From Chitinophagaceae bacterium (GTDB lineage Bacteria > Bacteroidota > Bacteroidia > Chitinophagales > Chitinophagaceae), in assembly GCA_023229465.1 (NCBI GenBank), contig JALNZE010000012.1, forward strand, positions 1 through 64,000: a DNA stretch of 64,000 nt, given 5' to 3'. Under the pieces are notes generated by a model, which had not been told where the DNA came from, did no database searches, and saw only the letters and a list, made by a program, of their open reading frames with translations. Below, piece by piece: positions 1 to 9,140 of the stretch. The translations under genes and the position numbers were made by a program. How positions within the stretch are numbered: the first letter of the stretch is position 1; each line of letters begins with the position of its first letter.

Positions 1-196
1 TGAACCTGTTGAAAAACGAAAACAGTAAAAAAAGAAGTATTAAAAACAAACGGTTACTCTGTGGCTGGGATGAAGACTTCTTGGCTAATCTGCTCTTGTG
101 CCAAATTTAGATGCGTTTGCCCTGCATAATATGATGGGTACCGGTATTTGTCTGTCTTTTTTCGCTAATTTTGAAAACCTAAAAAGACTTCTGCGA

Positions 197-1327
197 ATGC
201 GGCCGATACAAATGGTAGATACCAAATCTCAATACCTTAGCATCAAAACGGAAATAGACTCGGCCATTCATGCGGTATTGGATAGTGCGGCGTATATTAA
301 TGGGAAGCCTGTTCAGGAATTTGCCACCGGGTTAAGTAGCTATCTGAATGTAAAACACACAATTCCCTGTGCTAACGGAACAGATGCTTTACAGATAGCG
401 ATGATGGCTCTTGGCCTGCAGCCCGGCGACGAAGTGATTACACCCTCTTTTACCTATATCGCTACAACTGAAGTAGTGGCTTTATTAAAACTCACACCGG
501 TTTTTGTAGAAGTTGATCCAAAAACATTTTGCATAGACCCGGATGCAATACGGAAAGCGATAACACCCAAAACCAAAGCAATTGTTCCGGTACATTTATA
601 CGGGCATGCGGCGCCCATGGAAGAGATCATGCAGATTGCGGATGAGTTTGGATTGTATGTGATTGAAGACAATGCCCAGGCTATTGGATGTGAGTATACT
701 TTTGCTGATGGCACCCGAAAAAAAACGGGCACTATCGGTACTATCGGGGCCACTTCCTTTTATCCAAGTAAAAATCTGGGGGCCTTTGGTGATGGAGGCG
801 CCCTCTTTACCAATGATGATGCGCTTGCCCACAAAATGAAGATGATTGCCAATCATGGCCAGCAGAAAAGATATTTTCATGAGATAGTGGGTTGCAATTC
901 CCGTCTCGATACCATTCAGGCTTCTATACTAAATATTAAATTGTGCCATCTGGACAACTATAATGCCGCCAGGCAAAAAGTAGCCGCCTTTTATAATAAG
1001 GCGTTTGCCCATCAGCCCAATATTACCACCCCATATGTAGCTACTTACAGTAATCACGTGTATCACCAGTATACAGTGTTATTGGAGGGGGTTAACAGGG
1101 ATGACTTACATACCTACCTGGCTGAGCATGCCGTTCCTTCTATGATTTACTATCCTGTGCCGGGGCATCGCCAGGAAATGTTTGCTTCATTCGATATGAC
1201 GCGCTATCACCTTGACATAACAGATTGGCTTACTGAAAGGGTTATTTCTCTTCCTGTTCATACTGAAATGGATGATGAACAGTTGGCCCATATTACAGGA
1301 AAAGTATTAAATTATCTAAATAAGTAA
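197..1327 (+). CDS. DegT/DnrJ/EryC1/StrS family sugar aminotransferase
   Basis: PLP-dependent aminotransferase that puts an amino group on a keto nucleotide sugar for surface polysaccharide. The 376-residue protein is the right length for the family. It has the GTDAL motif near residue 61, the PLP-contacting Asp158 in IEDNAQ, and the Schiff-base Lys192 in FYPSKNLGAFGDGG. The text around PSFTYIATTEVVALL and PVHLYGH resembles the WbpE/WlbC type (3-keto UDP-sugar acid). The open frame extends upstream to a GTG at 98, but homology begins at the ATG at 197 (or 212), so that start is preferred. It lies 3 nt from ugd, which suggests one operon. The exact sugar substrate is not determined. Confidence 0.9.
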   Translation: MRPIQMVDTKSQYLSIKTEIDSAIHAVLDSAAYINGKPVQEFATGLSSYLNVKHTIPCANGTDALQIAMMALGLQPGDEVITPSFTYIATTEVVALLKLTPVFVEVDPKTFCIDPDAIRKAITPKTKAIVPVHLYGHAAPMEEIMQIADEFGLYVIEDNAQAIGCEYTFADGTRKKTGTIGTIGATSFYPSKNLGAFGDGGALFTNDDALAHKMKMIANHGQQKRYFHEIVGCNSRLDTIQASILNIKLCHLDNYNAARQKVAAFYNKAFAHQPNITTPYVATYSNHVYHQYTVLLEGVNRDDLHTYLAEHAVPSMIYYPVPGHRQEMFASFDMTRYHLDITDWLTERVISLPVHTEMDDEQLAHITGKVLNYLNK

Positions 1328-1330
1328 ATA

Positions 1331-2632
1331 ATGAAAATTGCAGTTGTGGGCACCGGTTATGTAGGCCTGGTAACAGGAACCTGTTTTGCTGAAACGGGTA
1401 ATAAAGTAACCTGTATTGATATTGATAGAACTAAAGTAGATAAACTGATCTCAGGTAAGATTACTATTTATGAGCCCGGACTTGAAAAAATATTTTTGCG
1501 TAACCTGAAAGAAAACAGGTTGAATTTTACCACCAACCTGGAAGAAGGCATTAAAGATGCCGTGATCATTTTTCTGGCCCTGCCAACACCACCAGGTGAA
1601 GATGGCTCTGCGGACCTTCGTTACGTATTGGGCGTAGCCGGCGATTTGGGAAAAATTATTACCGATTATAAAGTGATTGTAGATAAAAGTACCGTACCGG
1701 TTGGTACCGCGGAAAAAGTGCGTGCTGCCATTGCACAAAATTGCAAGGGAGAATTTGACGTAGTAAGTAACCCCGAATTTTTACGCGAAGGAGTGGCAGT
1801 GGATGACTTCATGAAACCAGACAGGGTAGTGGTAGGTACCAATTCAGAGAGGGCAAGAAAAGTAATGAGCGATCTGTATGCGCCTTTTGTGAGACAGGGT
1901 AACCCGGTTATTTTTATGGATGAAAAATCCGCGGAACTTACCAAGTACGCGGCTAACTCATTCCTCGCGACCAAGATATCTTTCATGAATGAGATAGCGC
2001 AGTTATGCGAAAAACTGGGAGCTGATGTTGATATGGTTAGACGGGGAATAGGTAGTGATGATCGTATTGGAAAACGATTCCTGTTTCCGGGTATCGGATA
2101 TGGCGGTAGCTGTTTTCCCAAAGATGTGCAGGCACTCATTAAATCATCAGAAGAAGTGAACTATGCATTCAAGATATTAGTAGCTGTAGAGGAAGTGAAT
2201 GAGGCACAAAAACTGCACCTGATACCCAAAATTAAGGCCTATTTTAATGGTGAACTGAAAGGAAAACATTTTGCACTTTGGGGACTGGCCTTTAAACCGA
2301 ATACAGATGATATCCGTGAAGCGCCGGCTTTGTACATTATTAAGGCATTAACCGAAGCGGATGCCACGGTTACGGCCTATGATCCTGAAGCGATGCCGAA
2401 CGTACAAAATCTACTGGGCCATAAAGTTAATTATGCCGCCGACCAGTACAGTACTCTGGCAGGTGCGGATGCACTGATTATTGCTACAGAATGGAGTGAG
2501 TTTAGAACACCTGATTTTGAAATTATTGAAGCCAAGCTTAAAAATAAAGTAATCTTCGACGGAAGAAACCTGTTTGATGCAAAACAAATGAAAGAACTTG
2601 GGTATCATTATGAAAGTATTGGCAGACCATAA
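1331..2632 (+). CDS. ugd: UDP-glucose 6-dehydrogenase
   Basis: Oxidises UDP-glucose to UDP-glucuronate with two NAD+ in the cytoplasm. The 433-residue protein has an N-terminal Rossmann GTGYVG motif (residues 8-13), the NPEFLREG segment (148-154), Lys205/Asn209 and the catalytic Cys261 in [10 protein letters not shown]. The C-terminal UDP-binding domain contains [15 protein letters not shown]. It starts 3 nt after the aminotransferase stop and is followed 11 nt later by the UDP-glucuronate decarboxylase that would consume its product, so the two probably act in series. A UDP-N-acetyl-mannosamine dehydrogenase is less likely given the [13 protein letters not shown] pattern and the neighbour. 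Confidence 0.95.
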   Translation: MKIAVVGTGYVGLVTGTCFAETGNKVTCIDIDRTKVDKLISGKITIYEPGLEKIFLRNLKENRLNFTTNLEEGIKDAVIIFLALPTPPGEDGSADLRYVLGVAGDLGKIITDYKVIVDKSTVPVGTAEKVRAAIAQNCKGEFDVVSNPEFLREGVAVDDFMKPDRVVVGTNSERARKVMSDLYAPFVRQGNPVIFMDEKSAELTKYAANSFLATKISFMNEIAQLCEKLGADVDMVRRGIGSDDRIGKRFLFPGIGYGGSCFPKDVQALIKSSEEVNYAFKILVAVEEVNEAQKLHLIPKIKAYFNGELKGKHFALWGLAFKPNTDDIREAPALYIIKALTEADATVTAYDPEAMPNVQNLLGHKVNYAADQYSTLAGADALIIATEWSEFRTPDFEIIEAKLKNKVIFDGRNLFDAKQMKELGYHYESIGRP

Positions 2633-2643
2633 ACAAAACAGCT

Positions 2644-3624
2644 ATGGCACAAAAAAGAATATTAATTACAGGGGCCGCCGGTTTCCTGGGCTCTCACCTG
2701 TCTGACAGGTTCATCAAAGAAGGATACCATGTAATTGCCATGGATAACCTGATAACAGGTGACCTGAAAAATATTGAACACCTGTTTAAACTCGAAAATT
2801 TTGAGTTTTATCATCATGATGTTACCAAATTCATTCATATACCAGGCAACCTCGATTATATTCTTCACTTTGCATCACCGGCGAGCCCGATTGATTACCT
2901 GAAAATTCCTATTCAAACATTAAAAGTGGGCGCATTAGGTACACACAATTGTTTGGGTCTTGCCAAAGCCAAGAAAGCCAGGATGCTGGTGGCTTCCACC
3001 AGTGAAGTATATGGCGATCCCATGGTGCATCCGCAAACAGAAGAGTATTGGGGTAATGTAAACCCTGTAGGGCCAAGGGGTGTATATGATGAAGCCAAAA
3101 GATTTATGGAATCCATCACCAGGGCCTATTACACTTTTCACGGAGTGGAAACCAGGATCGTCCGCATATTTAATACTTATGGTCCGCGTATGCGTTTGAA
3201 TGATGGCCGTGCACTGCCCGCATTTATTGGCCAGGCATTGAGGGGAGAAGACCTTACCGTTTTTGGTGATGGTAGTCAAACACGCTCCTTCTGTTATGTG
3301 GATGACCTGGTAGAAGGAATTTATCGTTTATTGATGAGCGATTATACCATGCCGGTAAATATTGGTAACCCGAATGAAATTTCTTTGAAAGATTTTGCAG
3401 AAGAAGTGTTGCAATTAACAGGCTCTTCCGTTAAAATTATTTATAAAGATTTACCGGTTGATGATCCTAAACAACGTAAACCGGATATCACTAAAGCGAG
3501 AGAATTATTGGGATGGGAACCAAAGGTTGAACGTGCAGAGGGACTGAAAAAAACCTATGATTATTTTAAATCATTGTCCAAAGAAGAATGGACAAGGCAA
3601 CCCAAAGAGTTTGAAAGCCGTTAG
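2644..3624 (+). CDS. uxs: UDP-glucuronate decarboxylase (UDP-xylose synthase)
   Basis: Extended short-chain dehydrogenase that converts UDP-glucuronate to UDP-xylose using bound NAD+. The 326-residue protein has the N-terminal GAAGFLGSH nucleotide motif (10-18), the HFASPASP motif, the TSE catalytic triplet (119-121) and the Tyr148-x3-Lys152 pair in [23 protein letters not shown], typical of the UXS branch, lies in the C-terminal half. It directly follows ugd, so the two genes form a UDP-glucose to UDP-xylose route. Related epimerases share the fold, but the ASPASP and YDEAKR signatures favour UXS. Confidence 0.93.
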   Translation: MAQKRILITGAAGFLGSHLSDRFIKEGYHVIAMDNLITGDLKNIEHLFKLENFEFYHHDVTKFIHIPGNLDYILHFASPASPIDYLKIPIQTLKVGALGTHNCLGLAKAKKARMLVASTSEVYGDPMVHPQTEEYWGNVNPVGPRGVYDEAKRFMESITRAYYTFHGVETRIVRIFNTYGPRMRLNDGRALPAFIGQALRGEDLTVFGDGSQTRSFCYVDDLVEGIYRLLMSDYTMPVNIGNPNEISLKDFAEEVLQLTGSSVKIIYKDLPVDDPKQRKPDITKARELLGWEPKVERAEGLKKTYDYFKSLSKEEWTRQPKEFESR

Positions 3625-3667
3625 GATTGGGGGCAGCTACGATATTGAAAGTTTAATCTAAACATCC

Positions 3668-4546
3668 ATGTCTAAACCTCTTATAGCAGTTACCGGAAAG
3701 AATGGCCAGTTAGGGTATGAGCTGGAGCAGTTATCAGAATCCTTTCAAAATGAGTTTGCCTTTCTGTTTACAGACAGAACCATGCTTGACCTGGGAGATA
3801 CTTCCGGCATTCCTGTATTTTTTGAGAAGTATCAACCGGCCTATTTTATTAATTGCGCGGCATATACCGCCGTTGATAAAGCGGAGACTGAAAGAGAAAA
3901 GGCTAATCAGCTAAATGCAATAGCTGTTGGAATCATCGCCGGGCAATGCAGCTTACATCATTGTACACTGATTACTATTTCTACCGATTATGTGTTTGAT
4001 GGGAAGGGCACAAAGCCTTACCAGACGGATTCTCCAACGGATCCGGTTAATTATTATGGCCAGACTAAATGGCTGGGAGAGAAGCTGGCGCTTGAAAAAA
4101 ATGCGCGAACCATTATTCTCAGAACCTCATGGGTGTATAGTAAACATGGCAATAATTTTGTAAAAACGATGTTGCGGCTGATGAAGAACAGACCGGAACT
4201 TAGTGTAGTGAGCGACCAGGTAGGTTCTCCTACCTATGCTGCTGATTTAGCTGCCGCAATCCTGAAAATAATCAGATCACTTCAAAGTGGAAACAGCCAT
4301 TACGGCATTTATCATTACAGCAATGAGGGTGTGATTTCCTGGTATGAATTTGCAACCGCTATCAGAGAATTGGCCGGATTAAACTGTAAGGTGTTACCAA
4401 TTCCTGCCAGTGCGTATCCTACACCTGCTAAAAGACCCGCTTACTCAGTATTGGATAAACGGACCATTGTTGCGGATTTCGGGATTCATTTAATGGATTG
4501 GCGAAAGAGTTTGCAGCACTGCCTCGATAAACTAAGAATAACTTAA
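3668..4546 (+). CDS. rfbD: dTDP-4-dehydrorhamnose reductase
   Basis: Last enzyme of dTDP-L-rhamnose synthesis, reducing dTDP-4-dehydro-rhamnose with NAD(P)H. At 292 residues it matches the family. It shows GxxGxxG at residues 10-16 (GKNGQLG), the STDYVFDG motif near 105, the catalytic Tyr130-x3-Lys134 pair and the RTSWVYS motif. It is the fourth gene of the nucleotide-sugar run, 43 nt after uxs. The other rhamnose genes (rfbA, rfbB, rfbC) are not in this window and must lie elsewhere. A strong hairpin follows the stop codon. Confidence 0.93.
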   Translation: MSKPLIAVTGKNGQLGYELEQLSESFQNEFAFLFTDRTMLDLGDTSGIPVFFEKYQPAYFINCAAYTAVDKAETEREKANQLNAIAVGIIAGQCSLHHCTLITISTDYVFDGKGTKPYQTDSPTDPVNYYGQTKWLGEKLALEKNARTIILRTSWVYSKHGNNFVKTMLRLMKNRPELSVVSDQVGSPTYAADLAAAILKIIRSLQSGNSHYGIYHYSNEGVISWYEFATAIRELAGLNCKVLPIPASAYPTPAKRPAYSVLDKRTIVADFGIHLMDWRKSLQHCLDKLRIT

Positions 4547-4572
4547 TTTATTTCTTGCCCCCTGCAAAAAGT

Positions 4573-4616
4573 ATAAGCCGCAGAAAATTCCGCGGCTTAT
4601 CTATTCAACTTTTTAA
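4573..4616. terminator. Bidirectional intrinsic terminator
   Basis: A perfect 9-bp stem ATAAGCCGC (4573-4581) / GCGGCTTAT (4592-4600) is followed on the plus strand by a T-rich tail. On the minus strand it is followed by ACTTTTT. It sits between the convergent rfbD and the 4613-5089 gene and can end both transcripts. Confidence 0.85.
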
Positions 4617-5089
4617 TCCCTGTCACGACCTTTTCCTTTTCCCCCTTTCCTGCCATTATTCTCATGTTCTTTGTTGCCATGGTTTCTATATTTTTCATCA
4701 TGGCTGTCGCGGATCATTTCCTGACCTGGTCCCCGGCCACCTTTATATTTCTCATATTTAATCCTGTAATCATTGGCGCGTAAATAAGGTTTTGGCTCAT
4801 TTATAACTACCTTATATCCATTGTACAGGTCATAGCCGCGATAGCGGGATGGCAAAGCGCCGGCAAAAATCCAGCGGTTTCCTTCCAGGTAAATGAACTG
4901 TCTTTGCGGAACATTGTAATAGGCATCAATGTCAGGCAAATAATAATAATCTACCCGGTCGTAGCCTACGGGTCCCCAGGCAGGCTGACTTCCTATATTC
5001 AGGTTTACATTAAATCTTATCTGCGCCCGGATTTCCTGCCGGATGGCCATGCTGCAAATAAGTATTGCTAAAAGTGTTAACTTTTTCAT
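4613..5089 (-). CDS. Secreted hypothetical protein with basic glycine-rich tail
   Basis: A 158-residue protein of unknown function. The first ~22 residues form a signal peptide (MKKLTLLAILICSMA, cleavage probably after RAQ). The middle is rich in tyrosine (DYYYLPDIDAYYN, RYRGYDLYNGYKV). The last ~50 residues are dominated by Lys, Arg, Gly, His and Asn (ending KGGKGKGRDRD), as in proteins that touch nucleic acid, polysaccharide or an anionic surface. The gene stands alone on the minus strand, facing rfbD. I recognise no catalytic motif; an extracytoplasmic location is the only firm inference. Confidence 0.7.
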   Translation of the reverse strand: MKKLTLLAILICSMAIRQEIRAQIRFNVNLNIGSQPAWGPVGYDRVDYYYLPDIDAYYNVPQRQFIYLEGNRWIFAGALPSRYRGYDLYNGYKVVINEPKPYLRANDYRIKYEKYKGGRGPGQEMIRDSHDEKYRNHGNKEHENNGRKGGKGKGRDRD

Positions 5090-5374
5090 TTCAGTGTATT
5101 TGATTAGTTAATGGTAATGGGAAAATCGTGCCAGAGAGGAGTATCCAATAATTTTGTAACATTTTTATAAAATTCTGTAATAAATGGATTCGCAAAAGCC
5201 TGAAAGTGCCAATACAGGTATTATTTATTGTCAGGTGGCATTCATAGTATGCTTTACCTCAATTTGCTTTTTTTGAAGAACAGGTTAGTGATTTGGAACT
5301 GGATTTCAATGAAACTACTTATATTAGTGCTGAGGCTTTTGCTAAGAGAATACTTATTTAAAAAAACGATTGCT

Positions 5375-5704
5375 ATGTCCAATGTTGCTTCTGTAAGTCC
5401 ATCTATTGTTCAGCAATGGATTGCTGATAAACTTGAACCTGCGAAAATACAGGAAGAGCTGATAGCGCTTGGCTATGATGCCACTGCCATCGAAAACCAT
5501 CTCAAAGAATTCAACAGGGCAAAATCTGTGAAAAGGGCGGTTACCGGATTCATTTTCCTGTTTGTTGGTGCTTTCCTGGGTTTTATCAGTTGTTTACTTA
5601 CCATCATAAACCCGGTACCGGAATTATACTACTGGATCCTCTACGGACTCACATCCGTAGCCGTGCTGATCATCTGTACAGGGTTATATTTTGTGTTTGA
5701 GTAG
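5375..5704 (+). CDS. Small two-helix membrane protein
   Basis: A 109-residue protein of unknown function. The open frame extends upstream to 5228, but those 49 residues are low-complexity and unlike a conserved start, so the ATG at 5375 (MSNVASVSPSIVQQW) is preferred. Residues ~5-45 look like a soluble helical region containing EELIALGYD. Two hydrophobic helices follow (roughly 52-75 and 82-105, with YYWILYGLTSVAVLIICTGLYF). It has no operon partner. The N-terminal segment resembles the short helical motifs found before transmembrane segments in Bacteroidota membrane proteins, but I cannot name a family. Confidence 0.6.
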   Translation: MSNVASVSPSIVQQWIADKLEPAKIQEELIALGYDATAIENHLKEFNRAKSVKRAVTGFIFLFVGAFLGFISCLLTIINPVPELYYWILYGLTSVAVLIICTGLYFVFE

Positions 5705-5797
5705 TGGAATAGACCGGCAATTTCCAAATGAGTAGCCAATATGCTTGCCTGTAAAATGAATGCCAAAAATATTATTTGGATTCTTCTGTTTTGTTAG

Positions 5798-6412
5798 TTA
5801 GCAACAGTTTTCTCCGGCTTGAATGGGCGGACATTTTACCGTTCCGTAGCTACAAAAAACACAACAGTCCCCTTGCTTAGGTTTTAGTCGTGTTTTGCAG
5901 TTCTCACAGTCATAAAAAAACATACAGGAATCGGTCGCCATCATTTCGTCTTTTATGTGTCCGCAGTTGGGGCAGGTAATTGTTGATTGTAGTTCAACTG
6001 TCTTTCCATTGTATGTTGTGCAAGTGTCACAGGTTCCGTGCATTTTATTCCGTTTAAAATTCCAAATTGTCGCTACCAAAAGTCCGAACATACCGGCGTA
6101 AAGAAAATATGTCCAGTAGTCGCTTTCGTTAAAATAGTATGCGTAAAAAATTACAAGTCCGCTGAGAATAGCAACTAATAACGGATGCGGGCAACCGTGC
6201 CTGCGAAATGAAATATATAGTCCTATGACGGAAATCAAAACCATTCCCTGAAAAATCCACATTGTCCAACCGCCAAAAAGTTCGGCGCTGCCAAGTCCAA
6301 GCGCAGAAGCGGCAAATGCGAAAAGTGGAAAACAACAAGGCGACAATATTGCCGTCAAAAAAATTCCCGCTGTACCTAGTTTGTCAATATTTCTAGTTAG
6401 TTTAAATGTCAT
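5798..6412 (-). CDS. merC: MerC-type membrane protein fused to a GDCCVxC metal-binding domain
   Basis: The N-terminal ~125 residues are a MerC-like four-helix membrane domain (mercuric ion transport family) with the paired cysteines SPCCFPLF in the first helix. The C-terminal ~70 residues are cysteine-rich: CDTCTTYNG, CPNCG, CENC, and the signature GDCCVFCSYGTVKCPP, ending in CC. The start at 6412 (MTFKLTRNIDKLG) fits MerC alignments better than the upstream ATG at 6442. No merR, merA or merT lies beside it, so a role in mercury or another soft metal is inferred from the domains alone. The cupin gene follows upstream on the same strand. Confidence 0.8.
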   Translation of the reverse strand: MTFKLTRNIDKLGTAGIFLTAILSPCCFPLFAFAASALGLGSAELFGGWTMWIFQGMVLISVIGLYISFRRHGCPHPLLVAILSGLVIFYAYYFNESDYWTYFLYAGMFGLLVATIWNFKRNKMHGTCDTCTTYNGKTVELQSTITCPNCGHIKDEMMATDSCMFFYDCENCKTRLKPKQGDCCVFCSYGTVKCPPIQAGENCC

Positions 6413-6466
6413 TTTTTCTTGCCTGATTGGGTAAAAATTCAATTTTTATTCAGTAATGTAAAGTGG

Positions 6467-6811
6467 CTAATCAATTTTTAAAAAGTCTCCGTCTACAATT
6501 AGTAGTGTAGCTCCATTTTCAGAAACTGAACGATGAGAGCTAAGTTTATCCGATACAATATACGTACCGCCTTTTGACAGTTTTATTTTCTCGCCTGTAT
6601 TTAGTTCACTTATAAACTCTCCGTCTAAACAATGAACAATATGTCCCTTTTGACACCAATGGTCCGCCAAATACCCGTTTGTGTACTCCACCAGCCGAAT
6701 TCTAAGTCCATTAAATTGAATTGTCTGCCAATAGGCTGTTCCTGTTTCGCCTTTATATTCAACCTTCCCGATTGAAGTCCAGTCAATGGTTTGAAATGGT
6801 ATTTTGTTCAT
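6467..6811 (-). CDS. DHCW-motif cupin-fold protein
   Basis: A 114-residue single-domain cupin. The short string ADHWCQKGHIVHCLDGE matches the small family named for its conserved Asp-His-Trp-Cys residues. The two His and two Cys could bind a metal or ligand. The second half (LSKGGTYIVSDKLSSHRS) is the usual second cupin motif with a conserved His. No reaction is known to me for this family. It lies 54 nt upstream of the MerC-type gene on the minus strand and could be co-transcribed with it. Confidence 0.75.
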   Translation of the reverse strand: MNKIPFQTIDWTSIGKVEYKGETGTAYWQTIQFNGLRIRLVEYTNGYLADHWCQKGHIVHCLDGEFISELNTGEKIKLSKGGTYIVSDKLSSHRSVSENGATLLIVDGDFLKID

Positions 6812-6925
6812 TTTTATTGTACTTTTTATTATTGCTATTTTGTTGGTGTGGTTCGCTCATAACCGATTGTATTTCTACCGCCCCACTTGCACAAAACCGT
6901 TGTGTGCTTGTGCTTCTGTGTCTGC

Positions 6926-7381
6926 CTAAAGCAAACTAAATTGTTTGAAGTGATGTTTAAAATGTTTGTTATGAAATACAGTCCATTCTTTTTGGTCAAG
7001 TTCCCCCATTATTGGATGTACAAGTTTAGCTTCTTTGTTCTGTTCAAAATAGTTATCAAAATTATTTAACTCTGTATTTATTCCTATGATAGCTGTTTCT
7101 AAGTCCGGAAATACAAGTTGCGGTAGGTCGTCTTCCAGCATTGGTGCTTTAAAACCAATAGGAAGTTCTTTGTCTGAATAGATTATGGTCGCTTTAATCA
7201 ATTGTGCTTTATCAACGGGAAAATAAAGTTTTTGCGGAAGTTTATCGTTAGAAAACATTATTGCAAAGGATAAATGTTCTACCATATGCTGGGCCGTCAT
7301 TTTACCGAATATTGGAACGGCGTCAGCTTTTAAATTTTCAAGTCTTTTGAAAATATCCTGTCTGTTATTAATGTCAATCAT
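6926..7381 (-). CDS. DinB-like / DUF1569 family protein
   Basis: About 151 residues from the preferred ATG at 7381 (MIDINNRQDIFKRLENL); the frame could start 18 codons earlier at 7435. GKMTAQHMVEHL near residue 27 and the C-terminal HNKHFKHHFKQFSLL give the His pattern of metal-binding four-helix DinB/DUF1569 proteins, some of which are annotated beside phenylacetate genes. No catalytic role can be assigned. It is the first of three same-strand genes, with 114 nt separating it from the cupin gene. Neighbouring genes are unrelated, as in an accessory stretch. Confidence 0.6.
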   Translation of the reverse strand: MIDINNRQDIFKRLENLKADAVPIFGKMTAQHMVEHLSFAIMFSNDKLPQKLYFPVDKAQLIKATIIYSDKELPIGFKAPMLEDDLPQLVFPDLETAIIGINTELNNFDNYFEQNKEAKLVHPIMGELDQKEWTVFHNKHFKHHFKQFSLL

Positions 7382-7466
7382 TTTATCAATTGTTTTGGTT
7401 GTTGTTTCTATTAGGTAGAATGTGTCAAACAGCATAGCATATAAACTATCGGGACTTCGGGCAGTT

Positions 7467-7484
7467 GAGGAAATTTGTTTCCTC
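7467..7484. repeat. Short perfect hairpin upstream of the DinB-like gene
   Basis: GAGGAAA (7467-7473) and TTTCCTC (7478-7484) form a 7-bp stem with a TTTG loop, about 85 nt upstream of the DinB-like start. It may be a regulatory structure or the end of the yceI transcript on the minus strand. No clear T-run is seen. Confidence 0.4.
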
Positions 7485-7630
7485 CCTGTCTGGTCAGGCG
7501 TACGTCATGCTATGGCCACCGCCGCTGACTAAAGTTACAAAAGATAATGATATGTTCTGCTGACCGGCAGAATTGGGTTGCCCTGGAACTGAAGCCGGGA
7601 TTTTTGCTGCAGATTCTTTGTGGAATAATT

Positions 7631-8215
7631 TTATTTCTTAGTCAATTCAATATTGATATCAAGGGTTACTTCATTGCCAACCAATAAACCTCCTGCTGCT
7701 AATGTGCCATTCCACATTAAACCGAATTGAGTCCTGTCTATTACACCATTGATTGTAAAACCGGCTTTGGTGTTTTTGTAAGGGTCAACTACCGTTCCTT
7801 TGTAAACTACGTCCAATGTAATTTTCCTGGTTACGCCATGCATGGTAAAATCACCTGTGAGGCTGTATTTATTTTTACCAACAGATTTGAGTGACTTGCT
7901 TTTAAAAGTGATGGAAGGAAATTTTGCCACGTCAAAAAAGTCGGGAGATTTTAAGTGTGTATCTCTTTGTGCATCTTCTGTATTGATGCTGTTCACATTA
8001 ATGGTAAAGTCAATTTTGGCATCTGAAAAATCGGGTTTGTCAGAAAAAACCACCCCATCAAATTTGGTGAATTTTCCTTCGGTTTCTGAGATGCCAAAGT
8101 GAGAAATAGTAAAGCCTACTTTGGCGTGAGAAGCATCGTAGCCCCATTTTGTTGTTTGTGCAAATGTAAAGGTGCCGCAGAATAGCATTGCTGCTGATAA
8201 AAGTACTTTTTTCAT
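7631..8215 (-). CDS. YceI family periplasmic protein
   Basis: A 194-residue protein with a signal peptide (MKKVLLSAAMLFCGTFTFAQ). The mature part is a YceI lipocalin-like barrel: YDASHAKVGFTISHFG at the start, IDFTINVNSINTEDAQRDTHLKSPDFFD in the middle, and DFTMHGVTRKITLDV toward the end. YceI proteins bind isoprenoids or amphiphiles and respond to stress or pH. It is the downstream partner of a Crp-family regulator gene on the same strand, 100 nt away, with a palindrome in the gap that could be the regulator's operator. Confidence 0.92.
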   Translation of the reverse strand: MKKVLLSAAMLFCGTFTFAQTTKWGYDASHAKVGFTISHFGISETEGKFTKFDGVVFSDKPDFSDAKIDFTINVNSINTEDAQRDTHLKSPDFFDVAKFPSITFKSKSLKSVGKNKYSLTGDFTMHGVTRKITLDVVYKGTVVDPYKNTKAGFTINGVIDRTQFGLMWNGTLAAGGLLVGNEVTLDINIELTKK

Positions 8216-8302
8216 TTTATTTTTGAATTAATTTATGCCATTATTGACACAGCAAAAATGCGTTGATTGGCAACAGAAAAAAATGAACTGGTTTAGGAAA
8301 TT

Positions 8303-8322
8303 AAGTTGAACTGGTTCAACTT
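8303..8322. promoter_or_regulatory. Palindrome between the Crp-type gene and yceI
   Basis: AAGTTGAA (8303-8310) and TTCAACTT (8315-8322) form a perfect 8-bp inverted repeat with spacer CTGG. A further half-like copy (GAACTGGTTT) follows at 8284. There is no T-run on the minus strand, so an operator upstream of yceI is more likely than a terminator. It overlaps the stop codon of the regulator gene. Confidence 0.45.
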
Positions 8323-8903
8323 TTCCCGGTTCGCTTATTTCTAATCTTACTTAGAAATTCTGGGCTGAAACCAAGATAAGAAGCTAAAGCGTATTGGGGA
8401 ACACGATTAGCAATGGAAGGATATTTTTCTATAAACTCCTCATACCTTTCATGGGCGGATTTACTCAAATTTGATAAAATTCTTTTTTGAAGAAAAGCGA
8501 ATGAACGCTGGGTAATTATTCTAAAAAATCGCTCAAATTTAGGAATAGTTTCCATGAGCAGTTGCTCGGCATTGTAATCAATTTGTATCAGGATAGTGTC
8601 TTCTAACGCTTCAACAAACAAGGTCGCGGGTTCTTGATTTATATAACTGTTATAGTCGCTAATCCACCAGTCTTCAATTGCGAATGCAACCGTATGCTCC
8701 TGGGCTTTATTATCAATTAGATAAGCCCTCATAGCCCCGGTTAGCACATAGCTTCTGTATTTGCAGGTAAATCCCGGCTGAACAATAAACTGCTTCTTCT
8801 TAACTCTTGTAGTTCTCAAAAGGGAAACAAAATAAGTTTCTTCCTCTTCTGTTAGTTGGATATGCCTGGCTACGTAGTTTTTTATTTTAGTATAATCGTT
8901 CAT
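8316..8903 (-). CDS. Crp/Fnr family transcriptional regulator
   Basis: A 195-residue protein of the Bacteroidota Crp branch. Residues ~20-120 form a cyclic-nucleotide-binding-like beta roll (FIVQPGFTCKYRSYVLTGAMRAYL). A long helix follows, and then a short C-terminal helix-turn-helix region (YALASYLGFSPEFLSKIRNK). No cysteine cluster for an iron-sulfur sensor is present. It lies directly upstream of yceI. It is also the only Crp-family gene in the window, so it is one candidate, without direct evidence, for the palindromes upstream of the sulfur operons. Confidence 0.9.
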   Translation of the reverse strand: MNDYTKIKNYVARHIQLTEEEETYFVSLLRTTRVKKKQFIVQPGFTCKYRSYVLTGAMRAYLIDNKAQEHTVAFAIEDWWISDYNSYINQEPATLFVEALEDTILIQIDYNAEQLLMETIPKFERFFRIITQRSFAFLQKRILSNLSKSAHERYEEFIEKYPSIANRVPQYALASYLGFSPEFLSKIRNKRTGKS

Positions 8904-8948
8904 TTTACAAATTTAAAACGTACTGTCAGCACATGCCGCATGCCGTTT

Positions 8949-9140
8949 TTATTTTTTCACCACAACCATGATTCCTGTCGCCCAAACTTGTTTAGTTAAT
9001 AATAAATCTTCCCTTGTCTCCGGGTTTACAACCAATTTTATTGCCTTTTCTTGATGTCCGTCCGGCCAATTAGGTTCCGTCCGGCCCCACTTTTGCCAAA
9101 CCTTAGTAAGCTTGTTTTTAATCCAGCCCCAATTTCCCCT
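8949..9140 (-). pseudogene. Start-less coding remnant downstream of the amidohydrolase gene
   Basis: A 63-codon open frame with no ATG, GTG or TTG near its 5' end. It overlaps the last codons of the amidohydrolase gene in another frame. The translation contains VWQKWGRTEPNWPDGH and ETREDLLLTKQVWATG, then VVVKK before TAA; the composition looks like real protein, not noise. I do not recognise the family. It is best explained as the 3' fragment of a gene whose front was lost, possibly by the deletion that brought the amidohydrolase gene here. Confidence 0.35.

Noticed and set aside
6860..6910. Integron-like attC site between cupin and DinB-like genes
   Set aside because: A GCACA...TTGTGTGC stem is seen, but the canonical attC core sites are absent and there is no second copy.
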